Positions 1-7,018 of a stretch of 13,229 nt of DNA are shown here, piece by piece. How positions within the stretch are numbered: position 1 is the first letter of the stretch; every line of letters begins with the position of its first letter. The stretch comes from JBOGWY01 sp050694015 (lineage in GTDB: Bacteria > Actinomycetota > CADDZG01 > WHSQ01): positions 1 through 13,229 of the forward strand of contig JBOGWY010000012.1 in the NCBI GenBank assembly GCA_050694015.1, given 5' to 3'. A program made the translations under genes and the position numbers. The notes below the pieces were generated by a model. That model ran no database searches, was not told the DNA's origin, and worked only from the letters and a program-made list of their open reading frames with translations.

Positions 1-1
1 C

Positions 2-1978
2 GCGATCACGTTCACGAACAAGGCCGCCGGTGAGATGAAGCGTCGCGTCGTCGAGCTCGTCGGGAGCGTGGCCGACAAGATGTGGGTGTCGACGTTTCAC
101 TCCGCGTGCGTGCGGATCCTGCGCCGCGAGGCCCCCCGGCTGGGGATGCGGTCGTCGTTCTCGATCTACGACGCCGCCGACAGCGATCGCTTGATCAAGG
201 CGGTGATGAAGGATCTGTCGATCGATCCGAAGCGCGTCCCGCCGCGCGCCGTGGCTGCAGCGATCGGGGATGCCAAGAACAAGTTGACGAGTTCCGGCAT
301 GTACTCAGACTTCGCGTCGAACCCGTGGGAGCGCACGATCGGCGAGATCTATACCGAGTACCAGCGGCGGCTGATCCTGTCGTCCGCGATGGACTTCGAC
401 GACCTCATCATGCGGTGTGTCGAGGTGTTCGATCGTTTCGAGGACGCGCGCAAGGAGTATCAGGAGCGTTTCCAACACGTCATGGTCGACGAGTTCCAGG
501 ACACGAACTTCGCCCAGGCACGGTGGGCAACGCTGCTTGCGGAGAGGTGGCGCAACATCTTCGTAGTTGGCGATGCGGACCAGGGCATCTACGCGTTCCG
601 CGGCGCGACGATCAAGAACCTGCTCGACTTCGAGCGTGACTGGCCCGAAGCGCGCGTGATAACGCTCGAGCAGAACTATCGGTCGACGCAGACGATCCTC
701 AACGCCGCGAACGCGGTGATCGAGAACAACATCATGCGCAAGCCGAAGTCGCTGTGGACCGAGTCGACCGCCGGCGATCTCGTCACCAGGTACCACGCGC
801 AGAACGAACACGACGAGGCGGCGTGGGTCGCCGGAGAGATCGACCGTCTCGTCGAGCACGGTTACAAGCTCGCCGACGTCGCGGTCTTCTACCGGACCAA
901 CGCCCAGTCCCGCGTCCTCGAAGAGATCTTCTCGGCCGAGAAGATCCCGTACCGGGTCATCGGAGGCCAGCGCTTCTACGAGCGCAAGGAAGTGAAGGAC
1001 CTCATGGCGTGGCTGAGGGCGGCGATGAACCCGTCCGACGAGATCAGTGTCGCTCGTGCCGCGCAGGCGCCGCGGCGCGGGATCGGGGACGCGTCGCTCG
1101 GCAAGCTCGCCGACTTCGCGCGGCGGGAAGGGATCAGCCTCGGGGATGCGTTCGAACGAGCCGAGGAGGCGCCGGGTATCTCGAAGCGGGCGCTGGGTGG
1201 GATCGTCGAGGCGGCGCGGCTCTTCGCGCGCATCCGTGAGGCGGCCGAACACAAGGAACCGATCGCCGACATCATCGAGACGGCGTGGACGATCACCGGC
1301 TACATGGACGAGCTCGCGAGCGAGCGGACGTTCGAGTCTCTGTCACGGCAGGAGAACCTGCGCGAGCTCGCCGGCGTCGGACGCGAGTACGACGAGAACA
1401 ACATCGACGGTTCGCTCACCGGATTCCTCGAAGGCATCGCGTTGATCACCGATACCGACACCGTCGAAGGTGAGGAAGAGGGCGTGACGTTCATGACCCT
1501 TCACAATGCGAAGGGGCTCGAGTACCCGATCGTGTTCATCCTCGGAGTGGAGGAGGGTGTGTTCCCTCACATCCGTTCGCTGGGCGATCCCGACCAGCTC
1601 GAGGAAGAGCGCCGGCTCTGCTACGTCGGGATCACGCGCGCGCGAGAACGCCTCTACCTGTTGAACGCGTGGTCGAGGAGTCTGTGGGGAGGCGTCAACT
1701 ACAACCCGCCGTCGCGATTCCTCTCGGAGATCCCCGGCGAGCTGATCGCGATGACCCAGAAGAAAGCGGGTCGTACGGCCGCGGGAGGCGTGGTCGAACG
1801 AGACGCGTCGCAGTTCTCGGTGGGGCAAGAGGTCGAGCACGACCGTTGGGGCCGCGGCACGATCCTCGAGATCATGCGGTCCGGGATCGGGGGCCTGGAG
1901 GCGACGGTGAACTTCCCGAACGCGGGAGGGGAGAAGCGCCTCGATCTCAGCCTGGCCCCCCTGAAGCCGGCGTCATGA
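2..1978 (+). CDS. pcrA: ATP-dependent DNA helicase PcrA/UvrD (SF1A), 5' end outside window
   Basis: This is a 3'-5' superfamily 1A helicase of nucleotide excision repair and replication-fork or RNA polymerase clearance. The reading frame is already open at the first bases and encodes motif Ia (AITFTNKAAGEM) before the first ATG at 35, so the gene starts upstream and the Walker A motif is missing. Visible in order are TFHSACVRILRR, motif II DEFQDT (488-505), motif III VVGDADQGIYAFRGA, motif IV EQNYRST, the FYRTNAQSR and IGGQRFYERKEVKD blocks, motif V TLHNAKGLEYPIVF, and motif VI RRLCYVGITRARERLYL. The C-terminal 50 residues (VGQEVEHDRWGRGTILEI) match the Tudor-like tail of PcrA/UvrD1 that contacts RNA polymerase in characterised members. 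Motif III has DQG where DQS is usual; I see no sign that the gene is inactive. It ends in an ATGA overlap with the next gene. Family assignment is very secure; the choice between the names pcrA and uvrD1 is convention. Confidence 0.96.
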   Translation, partial: AITFTNKAAGEMKRRVVELVGSVADKMWVSTFHSACVRILRREAPRLGMRSSFSIYDAADSDRLIKAVMKDLSIDPKRVPPRAVAAAIGDAKNKLTSSGMYSDFASNPWERTIGEIYTEYQRRLILSSAMDFDDLIMRCVEVFDRFEDARKEYQERFQHVMVDEFQDTNFAQARWATLLAERWRNIFVVGDADQGIYAFRGATIKNLLDFERDWPEARVITLEQNYRSTQTILNAANAVIENNIMRKPKSLWTESTAGDLVTRYHAQNEHDEAAWVAGEIDRLVEHGYKLADVAVFYRTNAQSRVLEEIFSAEKIPYRVIGGQRFYERKEVKDLMAWLRAAMNPSDEISVARAAQAPRRGIGDASLGKLADFARREGISLGDAFERAEEAPGISKRALGGIVEAARLFARIREAAEHKEPIADIIETAWTITGYMDELASERTFESLSRQENLRELAGVGREYDENNIDGSLTGFLEGIALITDTDTVEGEEEGVTFMTLHNAKGLEYPIVFILGVEEGVFPHIRSLGDPDQLEEERRLCYVGITRARERLYLLNAWSRSLWGGVNYNPPSRFLSEIPGELIAMTQKKAGRTAAGGVVERDASQFSVGQEVEHDRWGRGTILEIMRSGIGGLEATVNFPNAGGEKRLDLSLAPLKPAS

Positions 1979-2307
1979 GACTCGCTGCCGTAGCTCTCGT
2001 GGCGGCGGTCTCGTGTAGCTCGGCCGGGCTCCCGGGTGCGCAGGAGCCCCTCGAACAGATCGGGCGGGCCGAACGGGTGACGCTCGAACTCGACCTCACG
2101 AACGCGAGCCGGGCCGAGGAGGCGTACTTCGCCCAGAACGACACCTACACGACCGACGTCACAGCTCTCGGCGTGAACTCGTCGGAAGGCGTCACGCTCA
2201 CGATCCCCACCGCCGACACGACGACCTACTGCGTCGAGGTGACCGACGGCGAGAACACGATGCACCTGTCCAAAGAAAGTCCGTCACCCGCGGCCGGCCC
2301 CTGCTGA
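1975..2307 (+). CDS. Small exported protein resembling a type IV pilin globular domain
   Basis: This 110-residue protein begins at an ATG inside the helicase stop (ATGA), so it is probably translated by coupling; no Shine-Dalgarno sequence is visible. Residues 1-20 look like a short secretion signal (MRLAAVALVAAVSCSSAG). Cys14 could be lipidated, but the -3 residue is Ala, so the lipobox is poor. Residues 40-93 (SRAEEAYFAQNDTYTTDVTALG, then SSEGVTLTI and YCVEVTDGENTMHLS) resemble the part after the long helix in actinobacterial type IV pilins and pseudopilins, where an EAYFA.N.TYT.D...LG pattern is common. Cys86 and Cys110 are placed like the disulfide that closes the pilin C-terminal loop. 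The prepilin leader and the hydrophobic N-terminal helix needed for filament assembly are absent, so I would not call it a pilin. The similarity is by eye. The next gene is convergent and only four bases away. Confidence 0.72.
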   Translation: MRLAAVALVAAVSCSSAGLPGAQEPLEQIGRAERVTLELDLTNASRAEEAYFAQNDTYTTDVTALGVNSSEGVTLTIPTADTTTYCVEVTDGENTMHLSKESPSPAAGPC

Positions 2308-2311
2308 AGCG

Positions 2312-3058
2312 CTAGTTCTCGGTGATCTCTATCGATTCGACGTAGACGGGGGCGATGGGCTGCACGGCTTCGATCGGCTCGCGGCCCCCCCTCGTCTCCA
2401 GGTTCGATATCTCGCGCAGCACCTCGTAGCTCTCTTCGCCGACGACGCCGAAGATCGAGTACGCGAGCTGGTATCCCGCCGGGCGGTTCTCGTGCGTGAC
2501 GATGAAGAACTGGCTCCCCGCACTGTCCGGACGCCCCTCGTTCGCCATCGCGACGACGCCGAAGACGTAGTCGTTCGGCTCCCCGGGCAGTTCGTCGGTG
2601 ATCGTGTAGCCGGGCCCGTCCGGCTCCTCGAAGATCTCGTTGTTGGGATCGCCGGTCGCGATCACCGAGTTGCGCTCGACGCGGTAGAACGCGAGCCCGT
2701 CGTAGAAGCCTTCCGACGCCAGGAACATGAAGTTGTTGACGTTCGTCTGCGCCTGCTCCTCGAGGAGGTCGAGGACGATCTCGCCGCACGACGTGGTGAT
2801 GACGGCCCCGTAGTCCACACCGTCCCGAAGCACCGTGGCCGGCTCGTCGTACTGCTGCGGTTCCGCGGCGGGCGGCTGTTCGCCGTCGCACGCGACGTCG
2901 GGACGGTCCTCCTTTCCACCGCCGGCGCCACCGCCGCCGTTCTCCGAACCCGACGCCAGCACCGCGTAAAGGAGGAAGGCAACGAGCGCGATGCCGGTGC
3001 CGAGCAGGCGGAACCTGCGGCGCCGCGCGAGCAGTTCGTCGCGGGAGAGGCCGTTCAT
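2312..3058 (-). CDS. Membrane-anchored cyclophilin-type peptidyl-prolyl cis-trans isomerase
   Basis: Peptidyl-prolyl isomerase of the cyclophilin family, predicted to act outside the cytoplasmic membrane as a folding factor. I take the start at 3058, where ATG overlaps the stop of the upstream gene (ATGA); longer versions would run into that gene. The 248 residues comprise an Arg-rich cytoplasmic start, a membrane anchor at about 18-35, a Gly-rich linker (40-48), and a cyclophilin domain from about 80 to the end. Core motifs are NNFMFLASEGFYDGLAFYRV (108-127), GDPN (136-139), GYTITDE and GSQFFI (181-186). Compared with human cyclophilin A, Arg55 is kept (Arg126) and Gln111/Phe113 are kept (Gln183/Phe185), but Gln63 is Ala134 and Phe60 is Ser131. 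Catalytic rate may therefore be reduced, with a binding or chaperone role possible. Cys57 and Cys91 could form a disulfide. The family call is secure; activity is not. Confidence 0.92.
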   Translation of the reverse strand: MNGLSRDELLARRRRFRLLGTGIALVAFLLYAVLASGSENGGGGAGGGKEDRPDVACDGEQPPAAEPQQYDEPATVLRDGVDYGAVITTSCGEIVLDLLEEQAQTNVNNFMFLASEGFYDGLAFYRVERNSVIATGDPNNEIFEEPDGPGYTITDELPGEPNDYVFGVVAMANEGRPDSAGSQFFIVTHENRPAGYQLAYSIFGVVGEESYEVLREISNLETRGGREPIEAVQPIAPVYVESIEITEN

Positions 3059-4494
3059 CTGCGTCGCCACCGCTGTTGCCGGGCCGCAGCGCGGTCGTCG
3101 CCGGTGCGCTCGCGCGCGCGATCTATCGCCAGCGCGATCACCGCACGCACGGTCTCGTCGTTGAGCGGCGAGCGGATGACTGCGTCCGCGATGCCGAGGT
3201 CGTGCAGCTCGGTTGCGGTGAGGCGCAGGAAGCGAGCCGCCTGGGGGGCCATCGTCGCGTCGCGCCACAGGATCTCGGCGGCCCCCTCCGGTGCTATCAC
3301 CGAGAAGATCGCGTCCTGGAAGATCAGCAACTCGTCACCGGTCGCGAACGCTAGCGCGCCGCCGCTGCCTCCCTCGCCGGTGACTATCGAGATCACCGAC
3401 GCCGGTGTCTGCAGCATGGTCTCGATCAGAGCCGCGATCGCCCATGCCAGGCCCGACGCTTCCGACTCGGCGGAAGGGTCGGCTCCCCGCATGTCGACGA
3501 GCGTCACGACCGGTATGTCGAGGCGTCCCGCGATGTCCACGCAACGACGCGCCTTGCGGTATCCGTCGGGGCCGGGATCGTGATTGCGGTCCATCGCGAT
3601 GACCATCGCCCGTCGCCCCATGATCCGCGCGAGTCCGCAGAGAACCGCGGGGTCATCGCTGCCCTGGCGGTCGCCGCGCAGCTCGACGAATAGCTCCGCC
3701 CCGGCGCGGATGAGGTCGACCGCCAGGGGTCGCGTCGTGTTGCGTACCGCCTCCACGATGTCCCATGCGTCGCGCTCGGCTCCGTCGTCGACGGTTGCGG
3801 GTTCGTCGACGTCGTCGGGCGCGTCGGGAGCGAGCATCTTCAGAGCCGTGGCGATGTATGCGTGCGCGTCGGCCGGCGACACGAGCTCGTCGACGAGTCC
3901 GTGCGTGTACGCGTGGTTCGCGCTGTGGGAGCCGGGTGGGAGGGGAGTTCCGGTGAAGCGTTCGGCCACGCGCGGCCCGGCGAACCCGACCGTCGCGTCT
4001 GCCTCGGCGATGGTGACGTCCGCGGTCGCTCCTAGACTCGCCAGCACTCCGCCGGTCGTGGGATGTCCCAAGATGGCGATGTACGGCTGATGCGTGCGCG
4101 CCAGTTGCAGCCGCGCCGCCACCATCTTTGGCATCTGGATCAGAGACCGCATGCCTTCCTGCATACGGGCTCCTCCCGTCGATGTGCGCAGGACGAAAGG
4201 AACGCGCCGTTCGGCCGCGCGCTCGAGCGCACGCGACAGTCTCTCTCCCGCAACCTCGCCCATGCTGCCGCCGAGGAATCCGAACTCGAAGGTCGCGAGC
4301 TCCACCGGGATCCCGCCGATCGTGGCGGGACCGGCGGTGACCGACTCGTCTGCACCGCTGTGCTCGCGCGCTTGTTCGAGCGCGGTCGCGTAGTCCGCGA
4401 AGTGCAGCGGATCACTTGTGCGCAGATCGAGATCCTGTGCTTCGAAGGATCCGGGATCGGCGAGAGACGCGGCAGTCTCGGCTCGTTCCGACAA
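3055..4494 (-). CDS. Fused AccD-AccA acyl-CoA carboxyltransferase (beta and alpha domains in one chain)
   Basis: Carboxyltransferase component of a biotin-dependent acyl-CoA carboxylase: it moves CO2 from carboxybiotin to acetyl-CoA or a similar acyl-CoA. The 479 residues hold two crotonase-like domains. Residues about 20-215 match AccD (FGFLGGSMGEVAGERL, GGARMQEG at 107-114, PTTGGV, GFAGPRVAERF). Residues about 240-460 match AccA (DAWDIVEAVRNTTRP, ELRGDRQGSDDPAVL, TGEGGSGGAL at 372-381, IAPEGAAEILW at 400-410). An acidic Pro/Asp linker lies between. The four-Cys zinc ribbon that usually starts bacterial AccD is absent, and the only cysteines are in the AccA half. The start is TTG at 4494, supported by GAGGAG about eight bases upstream (reading on the minus strand). 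The stop overlaps the cyclophilin start. No biotin carboxylase or biotin carrier gene lies nearby, so those partners must be elsewhere. Substrate (acetyl- or propionyl-CoA) cannot be read from the sequence. Confidence 0.92.
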   Translation of the reverse strand: MSERAETAASLADPGSFEAQDLDLRTSDPLHFADYATALEQAREHSGADESVTAGPATIGGIPVELATFEFGFLGGSMGEVAGERLSRALERAAERRVPFVLRTSTGGARMQEGMRSLIQMPKMVAARLQLARTHQPYIAILGHPTTGGVLASLGATADVTIAEADATVGFAGPRVAERFTGTPLPPGSHSANHAYTHGLVDELVSPADAHAYIATALKMLAPDAPDDVDEPATVDDGAERDAWDIVEAVRNTTRPLAVDLIRAGAELFVELRGDRQGSDDPAVLCGLARIMGRRAMVIAMDRNHDPGPDGYRKARRCVDIAGRLDIPVVTLVDMRGADPSAESEASGLAWAIAALIETMLQTPASVISIVTGEGGSGGALAFATGDELLIFQDAIFSVIAPEGAAEILWRDATMAPQAARFLRLTATELHDLGIADAVIRSPLNDETVRAVIALAIDRARERTGDDRAAARQQRWRRR

Positions 4495-4569
4495 CGGGAG
4501 TTCTCCTCGAAAGGCCTGCTAGGGTCGCCACCGTAGCAAGGCAGCAACATCTCAAGGAGTAACCCACCC
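4495..4569. promoter_or_regulatory. Divergent promoter region with an imperfect dyad
   Basis: These 75 bases separate the divergent carboxyltransferase gene (minus) and the B12-subunit gene (plus). Candidate -10 hexamers of the TANNNT type are TAGGGT on plus (4520-4525) and TACGGT on minus (4535-4530); no convincing -35 is visible for either. They lie in or beside an imperfect inverted repeat: GCCTGCTA (4514-4521) pairs with TAGCAAGGC (4534-4542) with one bulged A at 4538. The ribosome binding site of the plus gene is AAGGAG at 4554-4559, ten bases before ATG. The dyad could be an operator or chance; assignment of the hexamers is inference. Confidence 0.4.
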
Positions 4570-4977
4570 ATGGCAGCAGGGCGACCACGGATACTCGTGG
4601 CGAAGGTAGGACTTGACGGACACGACCGGGGCATCAAGGTCGTTGCTCGCGCCTTGCGCGACGCAGGCGTCGAGGTGATCTACACGGGCCTCCACCAGAC
4701 CCCCGAGCAGATCGCCAACGCCGCGATCCAGGAAGACGTCGACGCCGTCGGGCTCTCGTGCCTGTCGGGCGCGCACATGACACTCTTCCCGCGGGTCGCG
4801 CAGCTGTTGAAAGAGCAGGGCGGCGACGACATCCTCGTGTTCGGCGGCGGCATCATCCCCGATGCCGACTTCCCCGCCCTCGAGGAAGCCGGCATCAGAG
4901 CGATCTTCACGCCGGGCGCACCGACCACCGAGATCGTGGAGTGGGTCAACGACAACGTGGCCAAACAACAGGCTTAG
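4570..4977 (+). CDS. Cobalamin-binding subunit, methylmalonyl-CoA mutase C-terminal type (McmA2-like)
   Basis: This is a 135-residue stand-alone B12-binding domain of the kind that pairs with a separate large subunit of an acyl-CoA mutase. The base-off/His-on signature DGHDRG is at 16-21, with His18 as the likely lower axial cobalt ligand. The other two cofactor-cradle motifs are SCLSGAH (63-69) and GGG (92-94). The opening RILVAKVGLDGHDRGIKVVARALRDAGVEVIYTG is close to the methylmalonyl-CoA mutase C-terminal domain, and the length fits the archaeal/actinobacterial small-subunit form. The start ATG has AAGGAG upstream. The stop is eight bases before sucC and forms part of the sucC ribosome binding site (TAGGAG), so the genes are probably one operon. 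The partner large subunit is not in this window. It could instead serve isobutyryl-, ethylmalonyl- or 2-hydroxyisobutyryl-CoA mutase; linkage to succinyl-CoA synthetase favours methylmalonyl-CoA. Confidence 0.9.
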   Translation: MAAGRPRILVAKVGLDGHDRGIKVVARALRDAGVEVIYTGLHQTPEQIANAAIQEDVDAVGLSCLSGAHMTLFPRVAQLLKEQGGDDILVFGGGIIPDADFPALEEAGIRAIFTPGAPTTEIVEWVNDNVAKQQA

Positions 4978-4985
4978 GAGAGCGC

Positions 4986-6137
4986 GTGGATCTTTTCGAG
5001 TATCAGGGCAAGGAGCTGCTGCGGAAGTTCGAGGTTCCGGTGCCCGAAGGACGTGTGGCAACGACTCCGCAAGAAGCGCAAGAGGCCGCCAAAGGCCTCG
5101 GCGGTCGCGTGGTCGTCAAGGCGCAGGTCCAGGTCGGGGGCCGCGGTAAGGCCGGCGGCATCAAGCTTGCCAACTCGCCCGAGGAAGCCCGCGAGATGGC
5201 GTCCCAGATCCTCGGCATGGACATCAAGGGACACACCGTCAAGCGCGTCCTCATCGAGCGCGCCAGCGACATCGCCTCCGAGTACTACTTCTCGTTCCTG
5301 CTCGACCGTTCCGCGCGTAAGTTCCTCGGGATGATGAGCGCGAAGGGCGGCGTCGACATCGAAGAGGTCGCCGAGACCGACCCCGACGCGATCGCTCGCG
5401 TGCACGTCGACCCGTTGCTCGGCATCTCCGACTTCCACGCTCGCGCCCTCGTCTACGGAGCCAAGATCGACGAGGAGGCGCGCAAGGAAGCGATCGCGAT
5501 GATCCCGAAGCTGTACCGGGCGTTCGTAGGGCTCGATGCGTCGCTCGTCGAGATCAACCCGATGATCCTGACGGGCGAGGGCCGCGTGGTCGCGCTGGAC
5601 GCCAAGGTCTCGGTCGACGATTCGGCTGCATTCCGCCACCCGAACTTCGAGGAGCTGAAATCGCATCACGAGATTCCCGAACAGGAGCGCTTCGCAAAGG
5701 AGCGCGGGCTGAACTTCATCAAGCTCGACGGGGATGTCGGCATCATCGGTAACGGTGCCGGCCTCGTCATGTCCACACTCGACGTCGTCAAGGCCGCCGG
5801 TGGCGAACCGGCGAACTTCCTCGACGTCGGCGGGGGCGCGGGCGCCGAGCTCCTGTCGTCGGCGATCGAGGTCATCACCTCCAACCGCGAAGTGAAGAGC
5901 GTGCTCGTCAACATCTTCGGCGGCATCACCCGTTGCGATCTCGTCGCCGAGGGGATCCTCGCCGCGCTCGACAAGCTCGAAGTCACGGTCCCGATAGTGG
6001 TGCGCCTCGATGGAACGAACGCCGAGCAGGGTCGCAAGATGCTCGCCGACGCGCCGCACCCGATGCTGATCGCGGCAGAGACGATGCTGGGGGCCGCAGA
6101 GAAAGCGGTCGAGCTCGCGCACAAGGGGGCCGCGTAG
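4986..6137 (+). CDS. sucC: Succinyl-CoA synthetase (ligase) beta subunit
   Basis: The nucleotide-binding beta subunit of succinyl-CoA ligase, which interconverts succinyl-CoA and succinate with NTP formation in the TCA cycle, working as a complex with SucD. Its 383 residues match the family's usual length. The ATP-grasp half contains EYQGKELL (5-12), KAQVQVGGRGKAGGIKLA (45-62), and ASLVEINPM (185-193) followed by LDAKVSVDD (204-212) with metal-binding Asn/Asp. The C-terminal half has KLDGDVGIIGNGAGLVMSTLD (247-266), NFLDVGGGA and LVNIFGGITRCDLVA (307-321), the power-helix region facing the phosphohistidine of SucD. The start is GTG at 4986, five bases after AGGAG, which overlaps the preceding stop. 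Its stop shares one base with the GTG of sucD. ATP versus GTP preference is not readable here. Confidence 0.97.
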   Translation: MDLFEYQGKELLRKFEVPVPEGRVATTPQEAQEAAKGLGGRVVVKAQVQVGGRGKAGGIKLANSPEEAREMASQILGMDIKGHTVKRVLIERASDIASEYYFSFLLDRSARKFLGMMSAKGGVDIEEVAETDPDAIARVHVDPLLGISDFHARALVYGAKIDEEARKEAIAMIPKLYRAFVGLDASLVEINPMILTGEGRVVALDAKVSVDDSAAFRHPNFEELKSHHEIPEQERFAKERGLNFIKLDGDVGIIGNGAGLVMSTLDVVKAAGGEPANFLDVGGGAGAELLSSAIEVITSNREVKSVLVNIFGGITRCDLVAEGILAALDKLEVTVPIVVRLDGTNAEQGRKMLADAPHPMLIAAETMLGAAEKAVELAHKGAA

Positions 6138-7018
6138 TGGCCATCCTCGTAGACAAGGAGACGAAGCTCGTCGTGCAGGGCCTCACCGGCCGCGAAGGAT
6201 CGTTCCATGCTCTCCGTAACCGGGACTACGGCACGAATCTCGTCGCCGGCGTCACGCCGGGCAAGGGAGGCAGCGACGTCGAAGGCGTACCGGTCTTCGA
6301 CACGGTCGAGGAAGCCGTCGAACAGACCGGCGCCAACACTTCGATGGTGTTCGTCCCCGCCCGGTTCGCCTCCGATGCGGTGCTCGAATCCTACGACGCC
6401 GGGATCGACGTGATCGTCGCGATCACCGAGAACATCCCGGCCATGGACATGGCCCGCGCCGTTCCGTACATCCGTGCGGGCGATCGGGACTCGACACTGA
6501 TCGGACCGAACTGTCCCGGCCTCATCTCGCCGGGCAAGGCCAACGTAGGCATCATCCCCGGAGAGATCTGCAAGGAAGGTCCGGTCGGGCTCGTGTCGCG
6601 CTCCGGCACCCTCACGTACCAGATCATCCACGAGCTGACCCAGCGCGGTATCGGCCAGTCGACGTGTGTCGGCATCGGGGGAGACCCGATCCCTGGAAGC
6701 GACTTCATCGACATCCTGTCGAAGTTCGAACAAGACGACGACACCGAGATGGTCGTGTTCGTCGGCGAGATCGGCGGCGACGCGGAGGAGCGCGCCGCGG
6801 CGTGGGCCGATAAGAACATGAGCAAGCCGATCGTTTCCTACATCGCCGGCTTCACCGCGCCACCCGGCAAGCGCATGGGTCACGCCGGCGCCATCATCTC
6901 CGGCTCCAAGGGAACCGCGCAGGCGAAGGCCGACGCGCTGGAGGCCGTTGGTATACGCGTCGGGCGCAACCCCACCGAGGTTGCCGACATCGTCGCGGAG
7001 ATGCGCAAGGCCTCATGA
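6137..7018 (+). CDS. sucD: Succinyl-CoA synthetase (ligase) alpha subunit
   Basis: The CoA-binding alpha subunit that carries the phosphohistidine intermediate of succinyl-CoA ligase. The start is GTG at 6137, whose G is the last base of the sucC stop (TAGTG), giving VAILVDKETKLVVQGLTGREG. Its 293 residues are normal length. The Rossmann CoA-binding region covers GLTGREGSFH (15-24), AGVTPGKGG and FVPARFASDAV. IGPNCPGLI (122-130) and VSRSGTLTYQ (153-162) are typical of the family. His249 in GHAGAIISG is the expected active-site histidine, with Glu211 in VGEIGG nearby. The stop overlaps the start of the following esterase gene (ATGA), so that gene is probably co-translated. Confidence 0.97.
   Translation: MAILVDKETKLVVQGLTGREGSFHALRNRDYGTNLVAGVTPGKGGSDVEGVPVFDTVEEAVEQTGANTSMVFVPARFASDAVLESYDAGIDVIVAITENIPAMDMARAVPYIRAGDRDSTLIGPNCPGLISPGKANVGIIPGEICKEGPVGLVSRSGTLTYQIIHELTQRGIGQSTCVGIGGDPIPGSDFIDILSKFEQDDDTEMVVFVGEIGGDAEERAAAWADKNMSKPIVSYIAGFTAPPGKRMGHAGAIISGSKGTAQAKADALEAVGIRVGRNPTEVADIVAEMRKAS

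Noticed and set aside
592..612. Inactivation of the helicase by the motif III change DQS to DQG
   Set aside because: All other helicase motifs are intact and the change is a single small-residue substitution; there is no reason to call it broken.
305..1252. A 315-codon minus-strand frame opposite the helicase gene
   Set aside because: It is antisense to conserved helicase motifs and has no family signature; high-GC shadow.
2308..2311. Terminator between the convergent pilin-like and cyclophilin genes
   Set aside because: The gap is four bases; no hairpin with a T-run is evident at either 3' end, so I report none.
3059..3268. N-terminal extension of the cyclophilin by 70 residues
   Set aside because: It would lie inside the carboxyltransferase coding region, is rich in Arg/Pro/His, and would precede the clear anchor sequence. 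The ATG overlapping the upstream stop is the better start.
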